Shown piece after piece: positions 10,405-23,079 of a stretch of DNA of 64,000 nt (the stretch's first letter is position 1; every line of letters begins with the position of its first letter). A program made the position numbers and the translations under genes. This DNA is from Typhlomys cinereus (lineage: Eukaryota > Chordata > Mammalia > Rodentia > Platacanthomyidae), in NCBI GenBank assembly GCA_023101885.1, contig JALPQD010000394.1:434001-498000 (forward strand). Reading direction: 5' to 3'. The notes under the pieces were generated by a model. It worked only from the letters and a program-made list of their open reading frames with translations. It was not told where the DNA came from and made no database searches.

Positions 10405-13400
10405 ACAATGCAGCTTAAAGCTTTAGAGACACTAGAGCAATCTGATACCAAAACTTTTAGAAGAGAGGAGATTAGCAAAATCAGGTGAAAAATATGTGAA
10501 ATTGAGATTAGGAGAATGATATATAAAATGAACCAGTCAAAAAGCTGGTTTTTTAAAAACATCAATAATATTGATACACCCCTTGCTAAATTAACCAAAA
10601 GCAAGAGAGAGAAACCCAAATTAACAAAATTAGAAATGAAAATGGAGTAATCACCACTGATACCCAAGAAATCCAGAGAATTATAACGTCATATTTCAAA
10701 AACTTATACTATGCCAAATTTGACAACAGAAATGAAATGGATGAATTCCTAAGTAAACACAACTTACCAAAATTGAATCAAGAAGTTGTAAATTATTTAA
10801 ATAGTCCTATAACATGTGAGGAAATCAATGAATTAATCTTAAATCTTCCCACCAAAAAATGTCCTGGACCAGATGGTTTCAGCACAGAGGTCTACCAGAC
10901 ATTTAAGGAGCTAATAAGACCATTACTCCTTAAACTGTTCCATCAAATAGCAAAGGAAGGAGCACTACCATATTCTTTCTAGAAACCTAATATGGTCTTA
11001 ATTCCAAAACCTAATAAAGATACACTTAAAAAAGAACACTATAGGCCAGTCTCTCTGATGAACACAGATACAAAGATTCTCAACAAAGTCTTGCAAATCA
11101 GATCCAAAAACATATCAAAAAGATCATTCACGGGGATCAAGTAGGCTTTATCCCAGGCACACAAGGTTGGTTCAACATATGCAAATCATTAAATGTAATC
11201 CACCAAATAAACAAGTCAAAAACGCAAGACCGCATGATACTCTGGATAGATGCAGAAAAAGCTTTTGACAAGATCCAACAGCTTTTTATGATCAAAGCCC
11301 CAGAGACAGTTGAAATGGAAGGAACCTTTATCAGCATAATAAAAGCTGTATACAACAAGCCCACAGCAAGGATTATACTCAATGGGGAAAAATTTCAAGC
11401 ATTTCCCACTTCGATCACTAACTAGACAAGGCTGTCCACTCTCACCACTTCTATTCAATATTGTACTTGAAGTCTTCACTGAAGCCATAAGACAAGAAAG
11501 GGACATAAGAGGGATTCAAATCGGCAAGGAAGAAGTCAAATTACCTCTATTTGCAGATGACATGATCTTATACCTGAGTGATCCCAAAAACTCCACCAGG
11601 AAGCTCCTGGAACTAATACAGAAGTTCAGCAGGGTGGCAGGATACAAAATAAACATACAAAAATCAGAGGCCTTCCTATATGCCCAGAATGAAAGAGGTG
11701 AAAAAGCCATAAGAAAAAACAATCCCATTTACTGTAATGCTAAAAAAATGAAATACCTCAGTATAAACCTAACCATTGTAAAGAGACCTTTACAATGAAA
11801 ACTTTAAAACCCTAAAGAAAGAAATTGCCGAAGACACCAGAAGGTGGAAAGACCTGCCATGTTTCTGGATCAGCAGAATCAACCTCATAAAAATGACCAT
11901 CCTGCCAAAGGCAATATACAGATTCAATGCTATACCAATTGGGTAAAATTCCAAAGCAATTCTTTAAAGAAGGTTAACAAAACCATCTCAAAATTCATAT
12001 GGAGGCACAAAAGACCCAGGATAGCATAAACAATCCTGAGTAACAAAAACACTGCTGGATGTATTACCATACCAAACTTCAGTCTATACTACAAAACTAT
12101 AGTTGTAAAAACAGCTTGGTATTGGTTCCAAAATAGACACACAAATCAATGGATAAGGGTTGAAGGCCCAGATATAAGCCCACATAACTATAGCCATCTG
12201 ATCTTTGACAAAGGGGCCCAAAAAATCCAATGGAAAAAGAAAAGCATCTTCATCAAATAGTGTGACAAAACTGGATATCCACATTCAGAAGATTAAAACT
12301 GGATACGTACCTGTTACCATGTAGAAGACATAATTCCAAATGTATCAAGGACCTCTATATAATGCCAGAGACTATAAAAACCATAGTTGAAAGGGTAGGG
12401 AACTCCCTGGAGCTAATTGGACTAGGCCAACATTTCCTAAACAGACATCCAATAGCACTGTCACTACAACCAACACTCAACAAAATGGGATCTTGTGAAA
12501 TTAAAGGGCTTCTGTTCAGTTAAAGAGATTGTAACTCAAGCACAAAGGCAACCCACAGAATGGGAGAAAATCTTCACTAACCACATATCTGATAGAGCTC
12601 TATTATCCAGAGTGCACAAAGAACTTAGAAAACTAAACACCCTTGAATGTGCTCTTATAAAAAAAACTCCAATTTAACAGCTTTTTGTCTCTGGCCAGGG
12701 GGTGATATACAGTGCCCAGCAGGATGGAGTGAAGGGCATTGCAGGAGCAGCAAAACTGCAAAAGAAAATCAACAAACCACAATCCAGAACTTCAGAGACC
12801 CTATATCAACCACCTAGAACTAGGCCAGACTAATCTCTCCCCATCCTGAAGCTCAGGGACATTTGCGGAATAGGTGGCGGTAAGAGTGTAAGAGCAAAAG
12901 GATGGGAGGAGCAATGATTTGCAAGATACTCCACACAAGTTAGGGCCAAAGCAATCATAATTGGACATTGCATGCCCAGCGCAATGTCCAACACACTATT
13001 GACCTCACAAAGTCTAGCATCTGCTAAAGGCACCAAGATCCTTGGAGGCAAGGGATTGACAGCCACAGTCGTGTTCCTATGCTTAAGGGGAACACAGGAA
13101 GGGGTTCAGGGAAATGCCACTGGGTCCTTGTATGTCATCGGAGAGGAGGGCCCAGAGGAGAGTCAGGCATGCACAAGAAAGGACTCTGGGAATCCGGGCA
13201 GGAGGCACGGGGGGATGGGGCGGGAGGGGTGAGGGGAAGGGGAGCAGGGGGTTGGGGGGGAGGAGGAGGGAGGGAGGGAACTGGTATACCTATTAAGTTT
13301 GTATGAGCTGAAATAATAATAAAAAATGTATTATATAAAAAAAAGAGAAAACTAAACACCAAGGAAATAAGTGGTCCCATTAAAAAATGAGCCTTGCAAT

Positions 13401-13998
13401 TTAAAATAAACTTTACCAGGGACAAATTTAAAATTTCTAACAAATATCTTAGAAAATTCTCCACTTCCTTATCCATCAGGGAAATGCAACCAAAACTTCC
13501 CTGAGATATCATCTCACCCTCCTCAGGATGGCAAAAATCCACAATACACACAACACCAAATTCTGGACAGGATGTGGAGAGAGGGGAACTCTCCTACATT
13601 GCTGGTGGGAATGCAGGCTCATACAACCACTCTGGCAAGTCTTCTGGTGATTCTTAAAGAAGTTAAAGATTGAAATGCCATATGACCCTCTTATTCCATT
13701 TTTGGGAATAACTCCCCATACAGCGAAAATTCACCTCGATAGTACAAGCACAACCATGTTTGTAGCAACACTGTTTACAATAGCAAAGTCATAGAATCAA
13801 CCCAAATGTCCAAGAGTTGATGAGTGGATAAAGAAAATGTAGTACCTTTACACAATGGAATACTACTCAGCCATCAATAATGATGAATTAATGAAATTTT
13901 CCAGGTAATGGATGGAATTAGAAAAAATTATATTGAGTGAAGCATCCCAGACACAGAAAATTAAGCGTCGTATGTACTCCCTAATAGGTGGATCTTAG
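10405..13998 (+). pseudogene. L1 ORF2 remnant (reverse transcriptase to C-terminus), interrupted
   Basis: Recognisable parts: [17 protein letters not shown] (10852-10910), [14 protein letters not shown] (about 11240), the catalytic [12 protein letters not shown] block (about 11550), and the C-terminal CysHis region (about 13570-13620). It is split by frameshifts and stops (for example near 10981 and 11425) and by the 704-base insertion at 12642-13345. Confidence 0.85.
12642..13345 (+). mobile_element. 5'-truncated L1 insertion (3'UTR only) with target-site duplication
   Basis: L1 3'UTR beginning CTTGAATGTGC, with polypurine tract 13200-13275 and an A-rich end. It is flanked by a 15-base perfect duplication, AGAAAACTAAACACC, at 12627-12641 and 13346-13360. 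Removing it rejoins the surrounding ORF2 sequence without a gap. Typical target-primed insertion, younger than its host. Confidence 0.93.
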
Positions 13999-15112
13999 AA
14001 CCAAACCCACTTAGTGACATACTCTTAGATAAATCTCTGTAATACCTACAGTAATTTCAAAGATTATAAGCAGGGAGGAAAGGGGAAGGAGGTCCCCACC
14101 AGAAACAAGGACAGAGGGGATCACGCTACAGCAGAGAAAATAGGCCACCATGAAGGACTGAAGTAAGTAATGAGACATCTGATTAAGCTCACAGACTTTC
14201 CTGCCTGGTCACTTGCAACTGATGGGGTATTGTCTCACCAGAAAGGGAGGGCATAGAGTCTGGCAGTTAAGAAGGTAATCATCCTGTAAATGGGAGACTG
14301 ACCATCCCTCACAGTGATCTCCTACTCTTATTCCATCTGCCTTTGAATCTACTCTTATAATAAGACTCTATTTTCACAGGTTTTTATCTCTGGCCAGTGG
14401 GTGACATCCAATACCCACTAGGATGGAGCCAAGGGCGGTGCAGGAGTAGCAAAACTAAAAAAAAAAAAAAAATCAACAAACCATAATTCAGAAAATCAGA
14501 GACTCTACATGAACCACCTGGAACCAGACCAGCCTAATCTCTCCCCATCCTAAAGCTCAGGGAAATTTGCGGAAGAGGGTGTGGTAAGATTGTAAGAGCC
14601 TAAAGATGGGGAGGAACAACGATATACAAGATACTCCATACAAGCTAGGGCAGAAGTAATCCTAATAGGACTTTTCATTACCTGTGCAATGACCAACATA
14701 TCATTGAACCCCCAAAGTCTAGCATGGATCACAGGCACTATGATCCTTTGAGGCAATGGATTAACAGCCACAATAATGTTCCTATACTAAATGGGAACAC
14801 AAGAAAATGTTCTAGGCAATGCTACTGAGTCCTTATACCTCATCAGAGAGTAGGACCCAGAGGGAAGTTTTTCATACATACTAAAGGATGCTCCAGGAAT
14901 GGGGTGGGAGGGGGCACTGGGAGAAAGGGAGGAAGGGGGGAAAGGAAGGGGAAAAGGGCGGAGGGAGCAAAAGGAATCCAGGGAGGGGGGAGGGGAGAGG
15001 GGAATGTGGTGCTTATCAACATTGTATGAGTGGAAGAAATAAAAAAAAAAAGAACTGACTCTTCAAGGTTCTCATTTGATTTCTATAAGTGCAAGCTGTG
15101 GCACAAATGCCT

Positions 15113-15114
<2 letters not shown>

Positions 15115-15177
<63 letters not shown>

Positions 15178-15200
15178 CACACACACACATACACACACAC
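15115..15200. repeat. (TC)n then (AC)n microsatellite
   Basis: About 29 TC units (15116-15173) followed by imperfect CA repeats to 15200. Open frames reading Leu-Ser or Arg-Glu repeats here are composition only. Confidence 0.95.
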
Positions 15201-15774
15201 ATGATGGGTCACTAAGTGTGCAAGTAGGTGAATGAAGTAATGAAAACAATTCAGAGTCTAGGAGAATGTTAACAAAAAAATTCACTTTTACTTTCACTAC
15301 CGAACCACATCTCTAGCCCATTAGTTCTCTTTTAAAGGAGGATCTTGAAATATTTTCCTGACATTTCAGTTATCTTATCTTTGGTTTACAGTATTGAGGT
15401 TCCGTGAACTTGTGGAGGTTTCATAATGGATTTCTGTTTTTTTTTTGTTTGTTTGTTTCTTTGCTGCTTTTCCCTCATCTATTTGGTGAATGTACCTTCT
15501 AATTTTTATTTCTACTTACACTCTTTGTTTGTTTTATATGAATTTTTCCATTGCATGTTCTTTGATCATTTTATCTTCCCTACTACTAATTAGCAGAGAA
15601 TCCAGTGGCAAAAGCGGATATGATTTGATAATAATCCTAATATTTCCCACAGTAAGAGACTTGTGTCTTCAGTAAGGTTAGGAGAAAATGTCAAGTGGTA
15701 ATTTGTTGGAGAAAATGTAGCCAATGGATTTTTTTAATTTCATAGTATCATTATTTAAACAATGAAATGAAGAA

Positions 15775-15979
15775 GAAGGGGCTGGAGAAGTGGCTCAGGG
15801 GTTAAGCCTCTGCCTTGCAGGTGGATGCTCCTGAGTTCCTATCCTAGACCCCACATAGGGCAGAAGCGGGGGCGGCCTGTGTTTCTGGTCTTGGTGGGGC
15901 GGAGCCTGTGAATCCTGGGGCAGAGTAAACAAGGAGGAGGTGGAGGCGGTCCATGGTGGTTCCTGAATTTGTCCGTGTT

Positions 15980-16042
<63 letters not shown>

Positions 16043-16092
16043 ACAGGTGCACACAGGCACAATTGAATAAGTTAAATTAAAAAAATTTTTAA
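15775..16092 (+). mobile_element. B2-like SINE with CA-rich tail
   Basis: Begins GGGGCTGGAGAAGTGGCTCAG with pol III A box (TGGCTCAGGGG) and B box region (GAGTTCCTATCC, mutated), then the family body (CCCCACATAGGGCAGAAGCG and on), a (CA)n run at 15985-16036, and an AATTGAATAAG tail. Flanking duplication AAATGAAGAA lies at 15765-15774 and 16093-16102. Confidence 0.9.
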
Positions 16093-16102
16093 AAATGAAG
16101 AA

Positions 16103-19100
16103 AGAATGAGAAGAGGGGAAATGGATGTAAAGAAAAATTGAGTAGGATGCTGTAGAGTAGGTAAAGTAATTAAAAGACAGTAATAAAAGCCTGTAATGGA
16201 GAGATACAAGTTAAACAGGACAACTGAATGAAGTATAAAAGTATAACCAATTAAAAAAGGAAACCAAAAATAAAAATAAGCAGTAAAGTGAACAAAGGTA
16301 CTATGACCTTGGTCATTGTTTTGTTCTTGTTGTGATGATGGTTTCTCCCTCCCATGGATTATTTTTTTATCAGTCTCCATTGAGGGAGAAGATGGCTCCT
16401 AGTCTCAACTATTCAAGTCAGTGTATCCTTCCAGATGAAAAAGCTTTCTCAGAATTTGCCAGTCTGAGGTTTCATGCTTGGCACATGAGATCTCATCTCT
16501 AGTGCTCTGGATATTTCTGTAACTGAAGCTATTATGTGTGGTGTGAAAGGTCTGGTTATGTTTACCTTTGTCACTGCATGGTTTCTTCTGGCCGTGTTCT
16601 TCAGGAAGCTGTACCAGGTTCTGCATCACGTTTCTTATTATTACTTGTATTTCTCCTAGGTATGCTGTTTTCTTAGTGTTCATATTGTCTCCTCTGGTGA
16701 TTAGCTTCTGGGTCCCAGGTTCAGGCTCTAAAGTCCCACTTCTGTCTTCACCTCGACAGCCTTTTCTGCTCCAACTGCCTCTGTATGCTTGCTCAATCCA
16801 ACCCCTTGTTGCATCCCCATGTCACAAATCCTGCAACACCCATGAGAGCAATTCCCGGTAACTTCTGCTGACTGGCATGGTTGGAGCAGGATGGCATGCC
16901 TGGGAGCTAGTTTGATTACTTTGCAGAAAGAAGTTCAAATCTAGGTTTATTCCTATTTTCTTTAGATATTTCTCTTATGTGAATATGTTTCATTGTTTTG
17001 TATCCTTTAAGTATCCTTATCCATGATCTAGAAACATAGTTTCCTTTTCTGATGATAACCAGTGTTCCTTCATCCTTATTGTATTTATTTACTTGTGTGT
17101 TCAATCCCCAGTGGATAGTCAGTTTTGTTTTCTTGCCACTTTACTTCCAATTGAATTTCCATGTCCCATCATCATTTTGCTGCATCATACTTCTTCCCAA
17201 GTGGATACATTCTTATTCTTTTCCTTTCTCTATACCAGGTCACCCTTTTATTCAGAAAAGTGATCTTTCTCTGGAATGCCAGTCACCCGTGTCTGTTTAG
17301 TTTGTTGTGCTTTATTTTATTCCATGCACCTTTCAGGTTTACTAGAACATAAACTCCAATTATATGAATGGTATCCTCCAATTTTACTTTCATCTCATCT
17401 TGTGCAGTAACCTCACTCTTGGCTTTCACATATTCTGGGCTTTTATTTCTCTGCTTTGTTCCTATCATTCTGAAAAGAAAAATTCAGGAAAAGAAAGCAG
17501 TAAGGAGCCTTACATACAATTTCATTCAGCAAGTAAAACATAAAATGGGGATTTTTGCTTAAATAAGAATCATACTAAATCTATAAACAATTTGAAATGG
17601 AAACATTTATGGTAATGAGCTTTTCCATATTATTAATATTTTAAAACTGTACGGCATGACATATCAAAATTTAAAAATTTCTCTAATATACATAAGACTT
17701 TCATATGGTTGTTAGGTTTACTTCCATGTTTCGTTGTTATTGTAAACATTTTTATCTAATATCTAACATCAATCTAATGTCAGTTTTCTTTCATGTAGAA
17801 TAGATATTGATATTTTGTGTACTCATGGAATATTGATAAATCTGGAACATTCTGCCAAAGGATGCTCTGTTAAAAAGTTGCTGCCTAGGTTAACATTATT
17901 GGAAGCTCATAAAAATCTTTAAGAAAAAGGAGATTTAAGTCATTGGGGCGTAGGATTAGGATTGGTCTTTCCTCCACTTTTTCTTCTCAGTAACCATCAA
18001 GTGAGAAGCTTGCACTATCAGCTGTTCCCAGCCAATGCATCATGCCATATCAAAGTCACAAATGTGATAGACCAACCAACTATGGACTGAAGAAATCTCC
18101 ACTATTACCAATCAAAATTAACATCTGATATTTTGATTATTTCAGGTACTGTGTTGCCATGCTAAAAAGGCAATTAAAATTAACCTAGATTCAGTTATAT
18201 TAAAAGTTATGTTAGCTATATTTTGTTTGATTATTTTGCTTATAATTTATATCTTCTGTTTGTGCAAATCTGTCATCATTATGTAATGAAATTTTCTTTC
18301 CTTACCAATTCCTAAAAGAGTTTTATATCTTTTCCATTCCTACTCCAAGAATGCTTTTGAATAAGGAGGATGATGGTAATTATTCATGTTTTGTTAAAAT
18401 TGTAACAAATTTTTATTACATACCTATACACAATGGTAGAATTGTTTTCTGATATTTATATTACTATACTAGTTTTCCTTCTATTACTACATTACTTTAT
18501 GTAGTATATTTTATACTACATATTACTATACTAGTTTTTTATTCTCTGACACATTCATATGTTAATGCAATGAATTTATGTTTTTTCACACTTACAGCCC
18601 AATCTCACCCCTCTCCTGTCCCATTAAGTCATATCCTTAGAGATATTTGCTTGAGTTTACTCTTCCTTCCTTTGATCAACTCATGAATAATAAAAGGCAT
18701 TGCTTGAGGGACAGGCATATGGAGACGGGGCAATTGTAGTAACTCAATATTAGAAATAATAAGACTAACACCAAATCAACATGCATATTAGATAAAGAGG
18801 TGAGGTATCGAACTGGAGAATACATCTGAGGAAATAAGCAAATGAAAAGAAAAAAGAAAACACTGTCTATATTAGCTAGGCAAGTACTGAAAATGTGGAT
18901 AAGAGAATTTGAGATAATATACTGGTAGTTGACACTTTCAAGCAACTATTTTACCCTTTAATCACAATGGTACTTCCTGTAGCTTTTACTTTATTCAATG
19001 AGTTTAAGATATTTATTCCTTCTATTTCATGTCAATAAGTTTTGTTTCTAGTACTTTTTTCAAACATTTTCATTTGCCTCAAAACACTATTGAATATTAA

Positions 19101-19664
19101 ATATTTCTTTTGAAGTCTCTATAATCCAGTTTGTGCCTTCTGTAAATATTTGTGGGAGATCATCACCACCCTTGGTGCAAATTTATAGTTTAAATGGTTC
19201 TTCAGTGTATTTTTAAAATGAATGCACTCTTTTACAAATGATTATCATGAGTATACCACTGAGATTTAAAATATGAAAAATCCTACATAAAATATAACAA
19301 GACTTAGCAAAATTTAAGCATGGAATAAAACTGCCAATATATAAGGAACTCAGTACAAGATTTACACTGGAAGAGATAATATGTACTTGAATATATTGAT
19401 GAAAGACTGATTCTCATTTAAAGCTATTGTCTTCAACTAATTACAATCTCACTAAGAGTTCCTTTCAGTTTTGTGTAGTGGCTAAAAACAATATCAGCAG
19501 AGAAAGAATAAGAGATTTACACTAATGGTGGGCATTAAAATACTATGCAATTTGTACTATGTTAATGTGCTGATATAAGGGGCCAACTATTCAATTAGTA
19601 GAATACAAAATTCAGAAATGGAAATTTTTACATAAGAATATAAGTACTGCATGTAAATAGTGAG
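16103..19664. other. Unassigned AT-rich sequence
   Basis: No exon, RNA gene or repeat of the families seen elsewhere was recognised. Between 16380 and 17470 the minus strand has several medium-length open segments (for example 16405-16683, 16916-17104, 17283-17468) with Lys/Asn-rich translations that resemble nothing I can name. They may be an old eroded retroelement. From 17570 to 19660 the DNA is AT-rich with only short palindromes. Confidence 0.4.
18499..18521. repeat. Perfect 10-bp inverted repeat with 3-nt loop
   Basis: ATGTAGTATA at 18499-18508 and its exact reverse complement TATACTACAT at 18512-18521. A near-identical TATTACTATACTAGTTTT direct repeat flanks it (about 18460 and 18522). 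Probably simple AT-rich sequence evolution. Confidence 0.7.
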
Positions 19665-20575
19665 ATATCTGTAGAAGCTCACTCTCACTTCCCTTCCTGG
19701 TTGTTTGCAACTGAAGAGGTTTGATCACACCTATCAGGAAGACATAGAGACTGGCAGATAAGGGTAACCATCCTGCAAATGGGACACTGATTCCCCCCAC
19801 TGCTATGTCCTACTTCTATTCTTCCATCTACCTTTGAGTATCCCCTTATATTAAGGTCTTCATTTAAACAACCTTTCATCATTGATTAGGAAGTGATCTT
19901 CGATACCAATCAGGATGCAGTCAAGGGCAGTGAAAGAAACACAAAACTGAAATCAAGAACAAACAAAATTCATAACACCAAAGACCCTACATGAATCACC
20001 TGGAACCAGACCAGCCAAGTTTCTCCCCATCCTAAAACTTAGGGAAACTTGTGGAAGAAGGGGTGGCAAGATTGTAAAAGCCTAAAGATGGGAAGGACCA
20101 ACGGTATGCAAGATACTTCACACAAGTTAGGGCTGTAGCAGCCAGAACTGAACTTTGCACAGACCTTCACATTGGCTGACATGTCAACGACCCCCAAAAG
20201 TCTAGCATGAATTACAGGGGAGAAGGTTCTAGGCAGTAGGATCCTTAGAAGCAAAGGATTAACAGTCATAGTTGAGTCCCCATACTAATGAGGAGCCCAA
20301 GAAAGGGCTCCAGACTGTGCCACTGAGACCTTACCCCTCACTGTGGTGGAGCACTAAAAGAGAGATTTCGCATCCACAGAGAAGGATGCTCTAGGGGATG
20401 GAAGGGAGGAAAAGGGAAGCACTGGGGGGGAAGAGATAGGGGGAAGGAAAGGTGGAAATGGGTAGAGTGCAAGGGGGAACTGGGGAGAGAAAGAGGAAGG
20501 GAGAGAGAGGGGAAACCTTTTGAGCTTATATGATTAGGAAAAAAATAAAATGTGGGAGAAAAAATGGAAAAAAGT
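19665..20575 (+). mobile_element. Older 5'-truncated L1 (3'UTR only)
   Basis: Plus-strand L1 3'UTR, more diverged than the others: GTTTGCAACTGAAGAGGTTTG, CAGGATGCAGTCAAGGGCAG, CTCCCCATCCTAAAACTTAG, a polypurine tract at 20400-20515 and the end TATGATTAGGAAAAAAATAAA. The same tail variant recurs at 52160, which suggests an older subfamily. No clear target-site duplication. Confidence 0.8.
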
Positions 20576-20579
20576 ATAA

Positions 20580-21072
20580 ATATAAGATAAACTATAATTT
20601 TGTGTTTTATTATGAATTTATTCTTGACTGGTGGGATTAGTACTTTATGTAATGAAATGATCATAGGAAAGTGCCTCTTGAGTTTGTATGATGGGAAAAA
20701 TAAATTAAAAAAAGATGTGCAAGAGTTAGAAATTATGAGATCAATGTCATTCCATACATGCATCTTGTATGCAGTGTTAGGAGCAATACCAAAATATAGT
20801 CAACTCTATAAAGGCTTCCACTTGCTACGTTGGACTGACATCTGGACTTCAAATCCTGGAGTAAGGCAATGGTACTCACTGCACAAGGCCACATTGTACA
20901 ATACCCCTCATATGCCATGTACTAGGAAGTCTCACAATGAGCACACCAGACTCGAGAGCTTATGATCAACAGTGTGTCTTGTGTGAATTTGCCTAACTTT
21001 CAAGCAGCATCTCGATAAGGTCAACATTTTGATACAGTATTGAAGTCTTCACATTTTTCCTCTTTGCATGCT

Positions 21073-21125
<53 letters not shown>

Positions 21126-21530
21126 ACTGTTTTGTGTTTGAGACAGAATCTGATTGTTTAGCGCTGACTAACATTGAATTTCAAATGTTCCCTTTTCTGG
21201 CTTCTTTTTAATGTTATGACTCAGCTTTCCAACTGCTGTGGTTTCAAGCTTACACCACCTTGCCCATATTTTACTTTGAAACACATGTTGAAGTTACCTC
21301 TTGTTCTAAAAGTCTTGATATTTAAACATTGGTTGCTAATTTTTAAAAAAAATCTATGACATATATGATAATATCCACGAAATTGAGAAAGAATCTAAAA
21401 ACAAAGGAAACACATGTTGAAGAACTGCATTTGAAGTGAATTATACTTCAAATATTGGAAATTTGTGGGTTGATGTAAAACAATATAAGACAGCCTACAG
21501 TAGCACAGCATAATATGGCACTCCACTTTC
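20580..21530. other. Unassigned sequence with a (TG)n run
   Basis: AT-rich unique sequence with no recognised exon. A (TG)n run of about 23 units lies at 21076-21122. Confidence 0.5.
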
Positions 21531-21539
21531 GACAGATGT

Positions 21540-21648
21540 AAATATCAAGTTTAAACAAAGAAGGGAAACTGAAAGAGATCTTTAAAAGCAGCAAAGGGCA
21601 AAGTAAGAAGTGTCAGGAATACCCATCATTAATCCGATTCAAGAAAGC
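21540..21648 (+). mobile_element. Possible remnant of an older L1 ORF1
   Basis: The stretch GAGATCTTTAAAAGCAGCAAAGG, interrupted and continuing to GGAATACCCATCATTAATCC, has the wording of the C-terminal ORF1 domain of older L1s (basic residues, then a Gly-Asn-Pro-Ile-like block). It abuts the GC-rich 5'UTR that starts near 21650. A by-eye match only. Confidence 0.35.
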
Positions 21649-23079
21649 TTTTGAGGTCGTCCCCCCTCCCCGAAGGCGGGACTCACTCTCTATGGGTCCT
21701 CCATCCCAGGTGAGTTACTCAGCCCCCAGGTAGCCTGTTGCCACAGTTCCTCCTACCAGCCAGCAAGGGCAACACCCTGGATACTTCCTGTTTGCCTGGC
21801 CCACGCCCCAGGCCCCAGCCCCCTTTTTACCTCCCGCCCATCCACCCAGGCGATCAGGAGAGTACTTTCTCTGGTTCCTCCATCCCTGGAGCCTGGGTGG
21901 ACCACTATGCCCAGTACCAGGGTCCAGGTGAAGAGTTCTGCCATCACCATCAGCCCCTCTACCCCTCCAACCCACCGGGGACCCTTGCTCCTGGTCCACG
22001 GAGGACACAACGCTACTCAGACTTCAACAGAATCCAAAGAAAACCCAAACAAAGCTCAAAGGGACAAAGGCCATAAATCTGAAGTCCTCTAAAATCATCC
22101 TATCACAAGGGAGAGATTCTTCACATCCAGCTTAAGATAAGTAAACCCTTTTTTTTTTTACCATATTGTTCCTTTTTAGCATTAATCACTGTAGATTAAC
22201 TTTTCCATATAGCCACCCCAAAATATATATACAACTCCAGGGATTATACCACTCACCCTTACATTTCACCAATATACTAGATCGTAAAAGTGCACTATCA
22301 TACTAATATTCACCCCCTGTCTACTTAACCTGACTTAACTGATGTACTAACAGCCTAATAGCCTCATCTAGGAAATAATACTGATAACAGGCAAACAAAC
22401 CCAACTACAAGGCAAGTACTAGTAATAACTGCCCAAGAGTAGCTCCCACCAGCCAGCCTAAGCAACACCCAGGCTGTTCCGAGCTTGGGCAGGCCACACC
22501 CCAGGTCCCAGGTGAAGAGCTCTGCCATTGCCGTCAGGCCTTCTGCCCCTCCAGCCAGATGGGTACTCTTGTTTGCGGTCCAAGGAGGACACACTGCTAT
22601 TCAGAATTAAACAGAGTCCAAACTCAAGCAAAACTCAAGGGGACAAAGGCCATACATCTGAAGTCCGCTAAAATCATCCTATCATATGGGAGAGATTCTT
22701 TAAATCCAGCCCAAAGACAAGTAAACCCCCTTTTTACCATCCTGCTCCTGAAAGGTGATTATTAATCACTGTAGATTAACTTTTCCATATAGCCACCGCC
22801 AAAACATATACAACTTCAGGGATTAAACTACTCACACTCACATATCACCAAGGTACAAAATCATAAAAGTGCCCTACCATACTAATATTCACCCCATCTA
22901 CTAAACCTGGTTTAATTGATGTATTAACAGTCTAATAGCATCATCTAGGAAATAACAATAACAACAGACACAACTCTAAGGAAAACACAAGTAATAACTG
23001 CCTGAGAGTAGTAATACCAGCTTAATCACTTCAGTCAAAAACACACAGAAACTGAAAGGTCTTAAGAGACAAGACAACA

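Larger units (their letters stand above)
10405..15050 (+). mobile_element. Plus-strand L1 3' piece (ORF2 from codon ~310, 3'UTR, poly(A))
   Basis: Sequence resumes inside ORF2 at ACAATGCAGCTTAAAGC (10407), runs to the ORF2 stop at 13996-13998, then the 3'UTR, a polypurine tract (14890-15000) and A11 at about 15040-15050. A second L1 tail (12642-13345) is inserted in it. It may be the remainder of the host that begins at 1937, or an independent 5'-truncated L1. Confidence 0.85.

Noticed and set aside
15839..16062. Cys/Val repeat proteins read through CA microsatellites
   Set aside because: Dinucleotide repeats give alternating residues in any frame. The same applies at 15120, 25811, 37103, 47161, 51309 and 63483.
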